DNA of 64,000 nt, from NCBI GenBank assembly GCA_019914945.1, contig CM034100.1:9001096-9065095 (forward strand). Reading direction: 5' to 3'. Under the pieces are notes generated by a model. It ran no database searches, was not told where the DNA came from, and saw nothing but the letters and a program-made list of their open reading frames with translations. How positions within the stretch are numbered: position 1 is the first letter of the stretch; each line of letters begins with the position of its first letter. Below, in pieces: positions 46,705-58,322 of the stretch. Source of the stretch: Typha latifolia. Its lineage: Eukaryota > Streptophyta > Magnoliopsida > Poales > Typhaceae. The translations under genes were made by a program, and so were the position numbers.

Positions 46705-49023
46705 TCTCTTTCTAGCCTTGAGCTCGGGCTCGTCGTAGCTCAACCGTCGGCTAGAGGCTGGCCAGCAGCGCCGAGGCCCTCCTCGCCAGCCCAGGTCCGC
46801 TCCCTCCTCCCTTCTCCTTCTTCTCTTCTCTTCTTCTTGTTCTTGTTCTTGTTCTTGTTCTTCTTTCTTCTTTTTCTTCTTCCTCAGCTATTCTCCCTTT
46901 ACAATAGTGCGGGGCCAAGCCCAGCACTATGACAAGGGAATTACTCCCTTTTAATTTGTTACATTAATTATATGATTTAGTTTCTATAATTTAGGTAAAT
47001 CAGTTTATTTAGATGGTAGATTATTTTGATAATTTACACTCACTAGTATAAGTATTAGCTAAGTATTTTAGTATAATAATTTTTTAATTATAGTTATAAA
47101 CACTTGCATATGATTATATATAGTTTAGCCATTGTTTATTAGATTAATACATGTAATCACATTGATAATAATCTTATATTTTATATAGTTAGTTTTATTA
47201 AAAATAATTAAATTATATAAGTTTCTATTAATGTTTATGTATGCTTATACATGCATATATTTAATATATTTGAATATGCAATGTGTTTCTAGCACCTTAT
47301 TATTATTATATATTATTTTTTATGCAATAAAATGCTGAGATCAAATAATTATTTTTATATTTATGGATAATGATTATTATATGTATGATTAGTAACTAGT
47401 TAAGTAAAAGTAGTATTTGCCAAATAATTGGATTATAGTTAGTTATTTTATGTACATATATTTTAATGATAGTATTGTATATCTAATTTTTTTATGCTTA
47501 AGGAAGTTAATTATGATGCCTAATATATATAATTAGAATAAGGACATCTGAATTATATATATATAATGTATATCAAGTTATTTAAGAAAATCAAATAATT
47601 TATTATATTTTTCACTAATAAATTTTAAATGAGATAAACGGCTAACATCATACTACTAAAATAATTTCAGATTTCGACCCCTCTATTCAAGACCCTGTGG
47701 ACTTAGCTATTGAGGCATGATCATTGTCGTAGCAACGTGAACGAGTGGTTGCTTGGTATTTGCAGTGGTGGTGAGTACTCTTATCCCCAAGATGCCTTTC
47801 TCAAATTAGATTATATTATATATTATGACATGCAGGCTTTGGCCTCCAGCATGATTATATAACTTTATCTAGAGATGATTACAGTCGAGCATATTTTATC
47901 ATGCATTTGATTAAGTTGATCTGGGATATGAGTACATTAGAGATATATATAGAGATGATGAGAGATGATTATACTATTATAATGTTATGTTCAGTTGATC
48001 TGTAGTATGAGTATGCATGTATTGACTATTTTGTTGAAGACTATATTGCATTATTTTTCTCTTGATTCCTGTTCCACCTAAATTCCTGTTATGCATTGAC
48101 TGGTTATCGTACTGGATATATGCATATGATCTGTTATTTAGAAGAAAATCATGAAATATAATTGATAGGATAGTTGATAGAAAACGTGAGGATACCCGAG
48201 TGGGCGTGAGGATACCCGAGTGGGCGTGAGGGTTAGGACGCGCTTATTGGATGATTGATCGCTCGACATAGCCGCGATCCTATTAGCCTTACGTCTGAGA
48301 TCGTTAGTTTGTGTGCGCAGCAGACATTCGGACACATGCCATTCGCCAGGGCATATGCGGCGAGTTATCCTCGTTAGATTTCTATCAGCTAGAAGGATGC
48401 CCGATTTGGATGGATGTTGATACCCTTAGCGGATGGCAGAGTATGGTTATATTTGAAATACTCCTTGCGCCATGAGGAGGTCGTTGTGGAGGGCGTGGAG
48501 GAAGATATCTAAGCTGAAATATCAATGTATGCATATTCGGGTACTTCCGTGCCGAGGATGTTATGAATAGACGAACTCATTAGAAAGCATTGTGTGCACA
48601 TCCTCATTGATTCGGGGAGTACACACAAATTTCTAGATGAGAGGTTAGTTAGGAGATTGGGTTTGGATGCCGAGCTGACAACAGGATTTGACGTTGCTAC
48701 AGGAGATGGCACGAAGCTTAGGGCAGAGAGCTTGTGTCGCCGGGTCAATATACGGGTGCAAGGACATGACATCATTATGGACTTATATCCGTTGGTGCTA
48801 TGAGGAGTGGACATTGTTCTTAGAACTAAGTGGTTATAGAGTTTGGGACCCGTCATATTTGATTTCCGGAGCATATGGATAAAATTTAAACAAAGAAACA
48901 AAGATGTGCGGCTTGATGATGTTCGATCTTCGCCGATTCTTAGTACCTAACCATATAGTCAGGTGCCACGCACGTGCCATGTGGGCTCGTGCCATGCACG
49001 TGTTTAGGGTTGTGGGTGTTACA
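46371..49023 (+). mobile_element. Fam1 unit with a gypsy protease patch replacing its interior
   Basis: It starts TATAATAACCC (mutated TGTAACAACCC) and ends GGGTGTTACA, with flanks TGACT (46366-46370) and TGACC (49024-49028), a 4-of-5 TSD in gypsy Y integrase. The Fam1 body runs to about 48469 and the last 63 bases are Fam1 cap. Between them about 1 kb of Fam1 is replaced by 490 bases of gypsy protease sequence. Confidence 0.85.
48470..48960 (+). pseudogene. Gypsy protease fragment inside Fam1
   Basis: The frame 48594-48803 shows ILIDSGSTHKFLDERLV with an intact DSGST active site, GFDVATGDGTKLRAESL and DIIMDLYPLVL. It is very similar to the gypsy X protease (36499-36950) but has the better-preserved active site, so it was copied from a related element and not from X as it now stands. 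Confidence 0.85.
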
Positions 49024-50102
49024 TGACCGGCCTTCGGAGTTTGGTGGAAGTGCTCCAATAATTTCTGCTGTAATTCGTCGTTTGCGGGCACTCAGATGCA
49101 CCCGCAGTCCAACAGCAATCTGCCTCAGTTCTCAAACTCCGGATGGTGCTCCGGATCTTCCAACACCTCCTGTAACAACCCATTAATATCTGGGTTAGAT
49201 GTACATGCATACCTTAGCTCGTCAAGGAAAGGAAAAGTGGGAGAAGAAAATGTTGCGAGCTTGGCGATATCGAGTTGGCATGATAGTGCATCCGCTGCTC
49301 TATTTTCTATCCCTTTCTTGTACTAAATTTCATAATCATACCACAAAAATTTTGTGACACCTCTGTTGTGCCCAAGTGTGAATTGTCTACCGATCAAATA
49401 AGGCCTTCACATTGTCACAACATATAGGATTGCCAACATCTCCCTCTTGTAAGTCGATAATTACTGGGATCCTGTGGTGGGTGGAAGTAGGGATCGGCCA
49501 AGTTGTCATGCATGCCACTTTTTAAGGATCTACCGCCACTCCTTTCGCTGTTATGATGTGGCCTAAATACTCCACTTATGGTACTCCCCATAGGCACTTA
49601 AACTTCTTAATATTCAACTAGTTTTGCTTCAACAAATTCAGCACATCCTCTAAATGCCGCCAATGCTCTATTTCACTCCTACTGTACACCAAAATATCGT
49701 CAAAGAATACCGAGACATATCATCGCAGTAGAGACCAAAAAATATCATTAATGAGGCCTTGAAAATTGTTGGAGCATTAGTGAAGCCAAAGGGCATCACT
49801 TAGAACTTGTAGTGCCTATCCGGAGTCTGAAATGCAGTTTTATGCACATTTGCCGGGTGAACCCTAATTTGATGATACCCGGCCCTCAAGTCAAACTTGC
49901 TGAATATGGTCGCCCTTGAAAGCTCGTCCAGCAGCTCCTCTATGATCAGAATGGGATATCGGTCCTTGGCGGTGATAGCATTTACTGTCCGATAGTCGAC
50001 ACAAAAATGCCACGATATGCCCTTCTTTCGCACCAATAAGACGGGTGATGAGTGAGAGCTATGACTTGGTTGTATGAGGCCTTGCTCCAACATCTCGGCC
50101 AC
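49024..50102 (-). pseudogene. Gypsy Y RT (rest), RNase H remnant and integrase start
   Basis: In sense order, RT resumes at 50102 with EMLEQGLIQPSHSSHSSP, CVDYRTVNAITAKDRYP, TIFSKFDLRAGYHQIRVH and a VMPFGFTNAP-like piece. A deletion then joins the end of RT (near 49480) to the end of RNase H (STYKREMLAIL-like, near 49440). The linker with ADALS-like and VPANDELQQKLLEHFHQ segments follows, up to the GHxG start of the integrase zinc region at 49024. Confidence 0.85.
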
Positions 50103-50973
50103 TGATAGGATCTACAGTACCAAAAGATAGGCTCTGATACCAATGATACGGTCTACGGTACTAAAAGATTGGCTTTGATACTAATGATAGGCTATGAAAC
50201 GATTCCTTCAAGATTTGGATTTATTGTAGGAAGCAATCTGCACAATCGAGGAAAAATATTTATCAAATATTTTTTTGTAGTCATAAAATTAAGAAACAAA
50301 GTGGAATCGATCTGTACTTCTGATCTACGATTTTCATATTTATGCCTTTCATAGATCCGAACTATAATGAGGACAAAATTATGATTTAGTGCGGATGATG
50401 GTGGTGGTGACGGGTGGAGTGGATGTTAGGGTTATGGATGATAATAGAGATAATGGTGGATTGTTGATGTAGTTTAAAGGATAAAGACAAAGGGGAAGAA
50501 GTAATCGAGATCCCAAGGAAGAGGGAGGACTCAACTTTCAAGGGAGATTAGAAGTTAGGAGAGACATTGCCAATAGAAGAGAGAGATTAGGGTAGAGAAA
50601 ATAGAGAGAAGATAAGCAGCGAGAAACCAATAATCCAATAGCACAATTATTTTGGCTGCCATTCATACCTTTATAGAGGCTAGCCAACAAGATAAAATAC
50701 AATTATTAACCCTAATTCTAGAAGATTCCCGCCGATCGCGTTCGAACGCGCCCAATTGCATTTGAATGCACAAAAGTGATTCTCTGTCGATGCGAACGCG
50801 ATGTAGGCGTTCGAACACGCATTTTGCATTCTCTATTTTTCAAACCTGATGTAGGCGTTCACAAGTGCATTCGAATGCGACCCCTTCCACGTTCGAATGC
50901 GACCTATAAGAATTTTATTTTAATGAAAATAAACAACTAATGCAATAAGAAAAGACCCTAACTAAGTGTATCA
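50103..50973 (-). mobile_element. Gypsy solo LTR with TSD GCCAC
   Basis: It runs TGATAGG...GTGTATCA with a perfect duplication GCCAC (50098-50102 and 50974-50978) and interrupts gypsy Y RT. A TATA box (CTATAAAGG on the minus strand) is near 50680. A TTCGAACGC block (50730-50905) lies upstream of it in sense. The left 82 bases contain two 41-bp copies of a segment that includes a primer-site-like GGCTCTGATACCAA. Confidence 0.95.
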
Positions 50974-51300
50974 GCCACCATTTTGGAGATAACCTCCTTC
51001 TGCACATGTGGATACCTATACGGTCTCACATTGGCCGGTGTAGCCCCAGATGCAATCTCTATACAAGGGTTCGCCGTTCACTTCAGCGACAAGTCCTTTG
51101 GTTCCTTAAACAATCCAACAAATTTATCCAATAAATTAGACAAATTAATTGTAGTACGTGGACTCATTTGAGGCTCATCTATTGTTGGTCCTAACTAAAG
51201 AAGATAGGCCCAATCACTCACAATGGTAGCCGCACCATCGGTTGCATCGCTGGAATCAACAGGGACTGAATGCCATTAAGTTGCACCACTTTGTTTCCTT
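50974..51300 (-). pseudogene. Gypsy Y RT N-terminal part
   Basis: Minus-strand translation gives a PRTTINLSNLLDKFVGLFKE-like segment and PYRYPHVQKEVISKMV at the 50974 end. It continues at 50102 after the solo LTR. Confidence 0.8.
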
Positions 51301-51309
51301 ACTAAAATT

Positions 51310-51880
51310 TCATCTACATATTTTGAAAATCAAACGTGACGGGTCCCAAGTTCTGCAATTACTGAGTGCCAAGGACAATGTCCGCTCCTCATAGTACAAA
51401 TGGATACAAATCCACAATGATGTCGTGTTGTTGCACCCGTATAACGACTCGGCGGCACAAACTCTCTGCCTGAAGCTTCGTGCCGTCTCTAATAGCAACC
51501 TCAAACCCCACAGTCGGTTCAGCAACCAAGCCCATCTTCCTCACCAACCTCTCATCTAGAGAGTTGTGTGTACTCTCAAAATCGATAAGGATGTGCACAC
51601 AATGCTTTCTAACGAGTCCGTCCACCCGCAATGTCCTTAGCGTGGAAGTACCCGAATATTCATGCATCGATATCTCAACTTGGATATCTTCCTCCGCGCC
51701 CTCCTCCACATGCTCTCTATGAACATCCTCTACATACTCCCCATCACCAACAAACTCATCATCCCCCTCAAGACTGTCGATGAGCATCACACTCCTAATC
51801 AGTTTGGAACACCGATGACCGAGGGTGAAACGTTCATCGCATCGAAAGTAAAGCCCCTTCGCTTTTTGCTCCTCCACCTA
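51310..51880 (-). pseudogene. Gypsy Y knuckle and protease
   Basis: The 162-residue frame starts with a knuckle-like GLYFRCDERFTLGHRC (first C replaced by Y) and an acidic linker. Then come ISMHEYSGTSTLRTLRVDG and the protease ILIDFESTHNSLDERLV, where DSGST reads DFEST. It ends in DIIVDLYPFVL and a stop near 51389. Confidence 0.9.
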
Positions 51881-53156
51881 GGCAGGTGTGGGAGTTTGAA
51901 CGGGCGGTCTTGTGCCTCCTCTAACATCAGAAGAGGGTCTCAAGGGTGGTCATGCCCTAGTACTAACAACCGCTGCCTTTGAAAAGTAGAATTTCCAACT
52001 GGCGTTCTTGATGCAAACCGCCCATCTCGGTTGCCCCAACTTGCCTTCGCTGCCATTTTAAGAGCCTTGTGCTTTTGATCCATCCTCACAACCTTCTCAA
52101 AGGCCTCCTCAAGAGTGGTAGGACATTGAGCACGAACATCCGCCTGGATCTCCTCCCGCCTTAATGTCGGTTCGGGCCAAGATGGCTTGCACCGGCTACT
52201 AACTCTTTCAAATTCTGCTTGGTACTCCAACATGGTTGTCCTCTGAACCATCTTGCTTAATGTGGCAGCAAAATCTTCATACATCAATGTCTCAAATATG
52301 CATGTAATCCTCCCATAAAATTCTGCCCAACTAGTAAATCCTCCACCTCGAATGGCCGATCGGTACTAATGCAACACCGTTCCTTGGAGGTGAAAGCTTG
52401 CCATCGTCACTTTTGCGTCCTCCGCTGTCTCTTGACAATCAAAATACTGCTCCACTTAAAACACCTAACCCATCGGATCCCCGCCTTGGAAATTTGGAAA
52501 GTCCAAACATGTAGTTTTCCCATGGATAGCATTGTTGGGCTCGCAAAAGATCCTTGGTTTAGGTCTGAACCGCTATGCTTGTTGCTCCCCTTCTCTGAAT
52601 CCTCGAACACGCTCAACACCATCTCCGAAGGGATCGACATTATCGTCAAAGTGTCAATCTTCTTCACCGACGAAGTGCATCGATGTTGCGTGCCTCTCGG
52701 ATTCCATCATCGCCAACCGCGAGTTGTGTATCGGAGGTGGGGGATTGTGTGTAGGAATAGGTAAAAGCAACTCATTGACATTAACATGTCGTACTTGGAC
52801 CTGTGGGGCATCTGTTCGGTGTGGTTCCACCATTGGTCCTTCTTGCGGCATCGATCTTTATCGAGGAGATGATGAAGCTGATCGATTCATGATGTATTCC
52901 TTCAAGGCATTATGATCATTCTGTATTGCGTCCACCCGATACAACAATGCTTAGAACATGACACTAAGTTCATCCGCCAAGCCCATGTTCAAACCCATGG
53001 ACGTTGGTTGGCTCTACCATGGCCGCACCAAGGGAATCAGCCTCTCGATTAGGGTTTTCGTGGGTCAAAGTCTTCCATTGTCATTGTGCCCTACATTGAT
53101 CTTCTTGATGATGTCATCTTCTTTGTCTCCACCATTAATGGAGGTCCAAAGTTCGT
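51881..53156 (-). pseudogene. Gypsy Y gag
   Basis: Frames in 52851-51940 give the gag linker and core: MMYEDFAATLSKMVQRTTM, LEYQAEFERVSSRCKPSWP, EEAFEKVVRMDQKHKALKM. It is close to gypsy X gag, so X and Y are members of the same family. Frameshifts separate the N-terminal part (52850-53150) from the core. Confidence 0.85.
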
Positions 53157-53171
53157 GGGCTGTGATACTAA
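53157..53171 (-). promoter_or_regulatory. Gypsy Y primer binding site, decayed
   Basis: On the minus strand TTAGTATCACAGCC lies next to the 5' LTR, a two-base variant of the tRNA-iMet site TTGGTATCAGAGCC. Confidence 0.7.
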
Positions 53172-54025
53172 TGATAAGTTCGGAATGTCCTCTTCAATAT
53201 CTGGTTCATGTGCAGGAAAGCAATCCGCGCAACCGATGGAAACTATTCACCAGATATTCTTCCGTAGTCAAAAAATTACAAAGCCAAGGGCAATCAATCC
53301 ATAACTTTCTGATCTATATTTTTGGTATTTATGCCCTTCGTAGATTCGAACTACAACTAGGACGAAAGTACGCATGAATGGGGGTGATGGTGGTGGTGAT
53401 GGGTGGAGGTGATGATAGGGTTATGGATGATAGTAGAGATAAGGGTGGATGGTTTAGGGAGTTTAAGAGATAAAGATGAAGGGGGAGAAGTGGTCGAGAT
53501 CCCAAGGAGGAGAGAGGACTCGACAGGCAAGGGAGATTAGAAGACAGATGAAACCTTGCCAACGGAAGAGATGGCTAGTTGGTAACGAGGGAGGAGGGAG
53601 ATTAGGCTGGAGAGACAAGAGAGAGATAATAGAAGGAGATAGAAATCAAGATTCATTCATCATAATAATTTTTTTTTGCCCTCCATACCTTAAGAGGCTA
53701 ACCAAACAAGCTAAAATGATAATTATTAACCCTAAAAATAGTGGACTCTCGCCGATCGCGTTTGAACGGGGTTGACCGCGTTTAGACGCACAAAATAAAT
53801 TCTCTGTCGATGCAAATGTATGCAGGTGTTCGCACGCGAGCGTTCGAATGTGAACGAGACGTTCAATCGCATAATTTGCGTTCTCTATCGATGTGAATGC
53901 CTACAAGCATTCACAAGGGCATTCGAACGTGCCCTTTTCTGCGTTCAAACACAACCTACAGAAACTTTATTTTTTTGAAAATAAATAACTTGTATAATCA
54001 GAAAAGAATCCAGCAAGGCGTATCA
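53172..54025 (-). repeat. Gypsy Y 5' LTR
   Basis: It runs TGATAAGTTCGG...GCGTATCA. It matches 31572-32384 and contains a TTCGAACGC-type block at 53750-53955 upstream, in sense, of the promoter region. Confidence 0.85.
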
Positions 54026-54540
54026 CTTTGTTCTCAATCCCCTTTTTGTAGACCATATTAGCATTCAAGAAGAAGGTCAAGTTCTGCTGGTCGATCTTGA
54101 TGGTGAATCGTCGTCCAATGAGATATGGCCACTACTTGGAGAGTGCATGTAATATTGCTCGTACGTGGAGCATGGTCACGATCTCTTGTACAATCCCTTG
54201 CTAAGGTATGCCATGGGTCTCCTATCTTGCATCAAGAAGGCATCAATCCCTGCAACCGAAGCATTACATTCTATAACAAATGGCTTACAGAAGTACGATA
54301 AAGCCAAAACTGGCACTAACATGATGGCAGCCTTGAAAGTTATAAATGCCTCTATCGTCTTCTCCGACCGTTGGGACTCCATTTTTGAGCAAGGGGGTTA
54401 ATGGGGATAGTCGATAGTAGTCCATTAGCCCCAAGAATCTTCTCAAACACAATATCTTTGAGCGATAAGCTTCTACGCCCGAGGCATAGATGATATGCCC
54501 CAAATACTTGAACTTTGGCTCACCCCAAAGATATTTGAAC
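54026..54540 (-). pseudogene. Gypsy Z RNase H
   Basis: Frames at 54382-54176 (VLALSYFCKPFVIECNAS, MQDRRPMAYLSKGL) and 54503-54285 (LRRFLGLMDYYR, LTPLLKNGV) are the start of gypsy RNase H. The frame runs to 54026 and continues at 31571 beyond gypsy Y. The RT upstream is deleted. Confidence 0.85.
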
Positions 54541-55120
54541 TTTGGTACTCGATCTAAGGGATTTCACGTTGGCTTGGATGTCATCACAAAGACCCGATAG
54601 GAAAGGCACTCTATTGGTGGACATAGGAGCATGGTTGATCTACACTCGCACTTCTCCATGTATGCTTTCATTGTCATCTTTTTGGCTCACCTTGCTGAGT
54701 ATAGTATGGAAGTTGTCATAATCGATTGGACCGAACCATTAGTGAACTCGATCCATGTCTGAAATTGACAATGTGAGCTCATGAGCGAAACTATTGCAGC
54801 GGTGCATCCTCAAGGTGGAACAATGCCATCACCATCTTATGGTCTTCAGGCGTCCCTTAAAATTTGAAAAAACTACTTCACCAGATCCACTTGAGTGGAT
54901 CACCCTCTTTATATTTTGAAAAGTTAAACCATGCAGTCCGACCCTTAAGAATGTTCTCCCAATTTGGGTTGAACTCAAACCCAACCAGTGTAGGCGGCGG
55001 TGCACCACGATTTGCTGGTTTGGTTGCCTCCATCACAGTGCGTGTCATCTTAGCTCCTCCACCTTGTGCTCGGTCTCAAGCTCGAGTCTAGCCCACAGGT
55101 CAACATCATGGTTTATCCGA
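54541..55120 (-). pseudogene. Gypsy Z gag remnant
   Basis: Minus-strand translation in several frames shows WFNFSKYKEGDPLKWIW, HKMVMALFHLEDA and LSGLCDDIQANVKSLRS, a gypsy gag. It is joined directly to the end of RT/RNase H near 54540, so protease and most of RT were deleted. No 5' LTR is visible to the right. Confidence 0.7.
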
Positions 55121-55745
55121 AAAGCTGCGTCATCCTTGTGCAACCCATCATACATAATCTTTAAGAATACATACACATAATTTAGATAACAGAAGTACTG
55201 TTCATGAACTATAAAGCTACTAAGATCAATCTACCAAGTTATTCATGTTATTATGATATGCCAATAGAACAATTCAAGCAAATTAATTCATATAGATATA
55301 AGACATCCAAAAAGACTAGTTATCCAACCCAAGTAGTATATATTCTCTTTTACCTTAGATTAATTTACATCTTCAACTTTGCAATTCATTAAGAAATCAA
55401 AATTTCACAAAGTAAAATGTAAGTATCAATCATATAATTATTATTCCCAATCATATATTTTTACCTCAAAACTTCAAAAGAAAATTTAAAGACTATTGAA
55501 ATTATTTAGATCAACATCACAATTCTAAAAGACTTGCTCAATAACTTCTAGTAATAATTTAAAACGTAAGCCTATATAAAATCTAATATAATCATTTTTT
55601 ATACATCATTATTGGTCTATCATCTAGCAATACAATAATTATCTCTTAACACACTTCATATAAATGATAATAGTCCTTCATATTCCTTACATTACTATCC
55701 TATTAAGCAATGAATTGAACTTCCAAATTGTCTATTTGACATGTA

Positions 55746-55780
<35 letters not shown>

Positions 55781-56739
55781 GTTCTATGCATAACTCTATC
55801 TAGTTATCTCACCAATTAGTATCATCAAAATAACTAATATATCAATATGCATAGTATCCTAAATAACATCTATGCTTAAAAATCATCATGTGTCATTTCT
55901 GATTTATAATAGTTAAATCACCTAAACTTGATAATTCCTCAAAAGTTTCAACTTCATATTCTATTACATCTTTCAAACAAAGTCCACTGCATATACTTAA
56001 AGAATTCCATCCCATTGTATCATCAAAATTATTCTATAACATCATTAATACCATATATTAATCATGCATATTTACAACTAAGATCCAACATCACCCAAAT
56101 CACACAATTGACATGCCTTAAAATTCTTATCTTCTAGATCAATGTCAAAATTAAACAATTAATCAAAATACATTAATTCTCACTTTCATACTAGATATAT
56201 CACGATGCTATCAATTTAGTAAATTACTATCACCCTATCTGATTCATCTCATTATCCTTCTTTCCATTTAATCATATCCAAATAGTGAGAAGCTTTCAAA
56301 TTAATTCCACTTTCATATCATCTAGTAAATACATACATCAAGTCTCTACTACTAAAATCACTCATAGTCCCGCAATCTTAATTCATATCACATTTCCTAT
56401 CCTTATTATCCTCTTTATTATCATCAAGTTAAGAATGTAAAAGAGACATTAATCATCTACAATATTATTGGATAAATATATCCCTATTAGATTATCTATT
56501 TGCTAGTACAATTAAGTCTTTTATAACTACTTACACAAGTATTTTGCAAAATAATCTATCATACCAAACATCCGAAAAATTCTTTTGTATTTACAAGCCA
56601 CAATCATCTATCATATTACCTAATATCTTTCCACCATATAAAATCATCAAAGATCTAATTCTTACTTAGAAAATATATTACTCATCTAGCTACAATCAAT
56701 AATTATAAACCACATAAAGAATCAAAATAGCCTCTCCAC
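55121..56739. other. AT-rich non-coding stretch
   Basis: I see no gene here. It is strongly AT-rich, with an interrupted (TA)n tract at 55744-55780. Its place between gypsy Z and a clear Fam1 end, and its length of 1.6 kb, would fit the left half of a very diverged Fam1 unit, but I cannot recognise the cap or the internal landmarks. Confidence 0.4.
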
Positions 56740-58116
56740 ATGTCTTCTATATCATATGCATATTCATGCTATATATCATCTCGACATAAGAACATGATAG
56801 ATATAATAAATATATTTACATATTTATATTCAAGATTAGTTTAATCAAATGAATGATAAAATATATCCAACTGTAATCATCTCTATATCAGATCATATAA
56901 TTATGTCGGAGGCCAAAATAGAATGCATATACATAATACATAATATATCCTAATATGAAAAAGCCCTCTAGAAAGTAAGACTTCACTATCTGATCAGAAG
57001 GCATAAACCACATATTCCTCTTATCCATCAATCAAACTTCAAGTCATCACTAGTAGGGTACACGGGTCTCAATATATATATATAATTATAATAAGATTAA
57101 TATGTTGTTACTATAAATTATATTTGTTTCCTAAAGACTCTAGTTTTCTAATTAATATCTTAGGCATATAATAATTAATCTCTTTTGACATAAAAGATAA
57201 AAGGTCTAAAAATACAATAGTATAATTAAAATACAAGTACATACAATATCTAAGTATAGTTCAATTATTTTGTGATTACTACTCTTACTTGACTAATTAC
57301 TAATTATAAATAAAATTATTCTTATAATATCAAATCTTATCATTTCATTTTATACAAAATAGTATATAATAATAAGATGCCCAAAATAATTGTATATATT
57401 AAAAATATAAATATGAGATTATTATCAATATAACTATATGTATTAAACTAATAACAATGTGTAAGCTATAGATATATTTATATGCAAATATTTAAGCTAT
57501 AATTAATCAATTATTATACTACATACTTAGCTAATACTCATATTAGAGTGTATAAATTACCAAATAATTAACTGGCTAAATAAACTAATTTAGCTTAACT
57601 TTAGAAAATAACTACATAACTAAAAGAAATGAAAAAGAGGGAAAATCCCTCTGCTACATTGCTGGACTCAACCCAGCATTGCTTGCTATAATGCTGAGCC
57701 GAGCCTAGCACTTTTGCAATAGAGGTGATGGGAAATCAAGGAAGAAGAAGAAAGGAAGAGGAAGAAAGAAAAAAAAGAGCAAAGAAGAATAAGAGAAGAG
57801 AATAAGAAGGAGAAAGGAAAGGGAGATGGGCCAGCAAGGAGTGGCTCAACCGTTGCTGGCCAGCCAACGATCGCCCTCTCACCAGCGGCTTGTTTACAAT
57901 GAACCCATATGAGAGAGGAATAGTGAGAGAAAGAAAAGGGAAGAGATGAAGAGGGGGCTGGCAACTCGAGAGAGAGAGAGAGAAAGAGAAGAGAGAAGGG
58001 AGAAGGGAGAAGGGAGCTTACCTCGGTGATGGCAGCAAGTTGACATTGACAAGAGCGAGAGAGAAAGGAAGAGCTCGAGAGAGTGAGGTGAGGAAGCAGA
58101 CGAGAGAGAGAGAGAA

Positions 58117-58177
<61 letters not shown>

Positions 58178-58322
58178 GGCATGAGGTTGGCCATTTATCT
58201 CTCTCTCTCTTTCTTTCTCTCTCCTAGCCAAATATCTACCCATGTAGATAATGGCAAGAGGCCAACCACAACGTGGCTAGCCACAACAACATGCCTAATT
58301 TTGTTAAGGATGGGTTGTCACA
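56740..58322 (-). mobile_element. Diverged Fam1 unit, right half
   Basis: Landmarks GGAGGCCAAAATA (56909-56921), a decayed GAAAGGCGTCTAG site near 56960, AT-rich sequence, paired hairpins near 57660-57715, a GA tract (57930-58120) and the end GGGTTGTCACA at 58322 appear in Fam1 order. It is the most diverged copy. Confidence 0.7.
58121..58175. repeat. (AT)n microsatellite, about 27 units
   Basis: 55 bases of alternating A and T directly follow a GA tract within the diverged Fam1 unit. Confidence 0.95.

Larger units (their letters stand above)
31572..54025 (-). mobile_element. Ty3/gypsy element Y with nested insertions
   Basis: Its two LTRs are 22.5 kb apart (31572-32384 and 53172-54025) because other elements sit inside. 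In sense order it has a PBS, gag, protease, RT, RNase H, integrase and a polypurine tract. Flanks CTCGG and CTTTG match at 3 of 5 bases, and the gypsy Z frame is interrupted at the same point on both sides, which supports insertion into Z. Inserted in it are solo LTRs at 50103-50973 and 33082-33795, Fam1 at 46371-49023, and gypsy X at 34115-46162. Confidence 0.85.
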
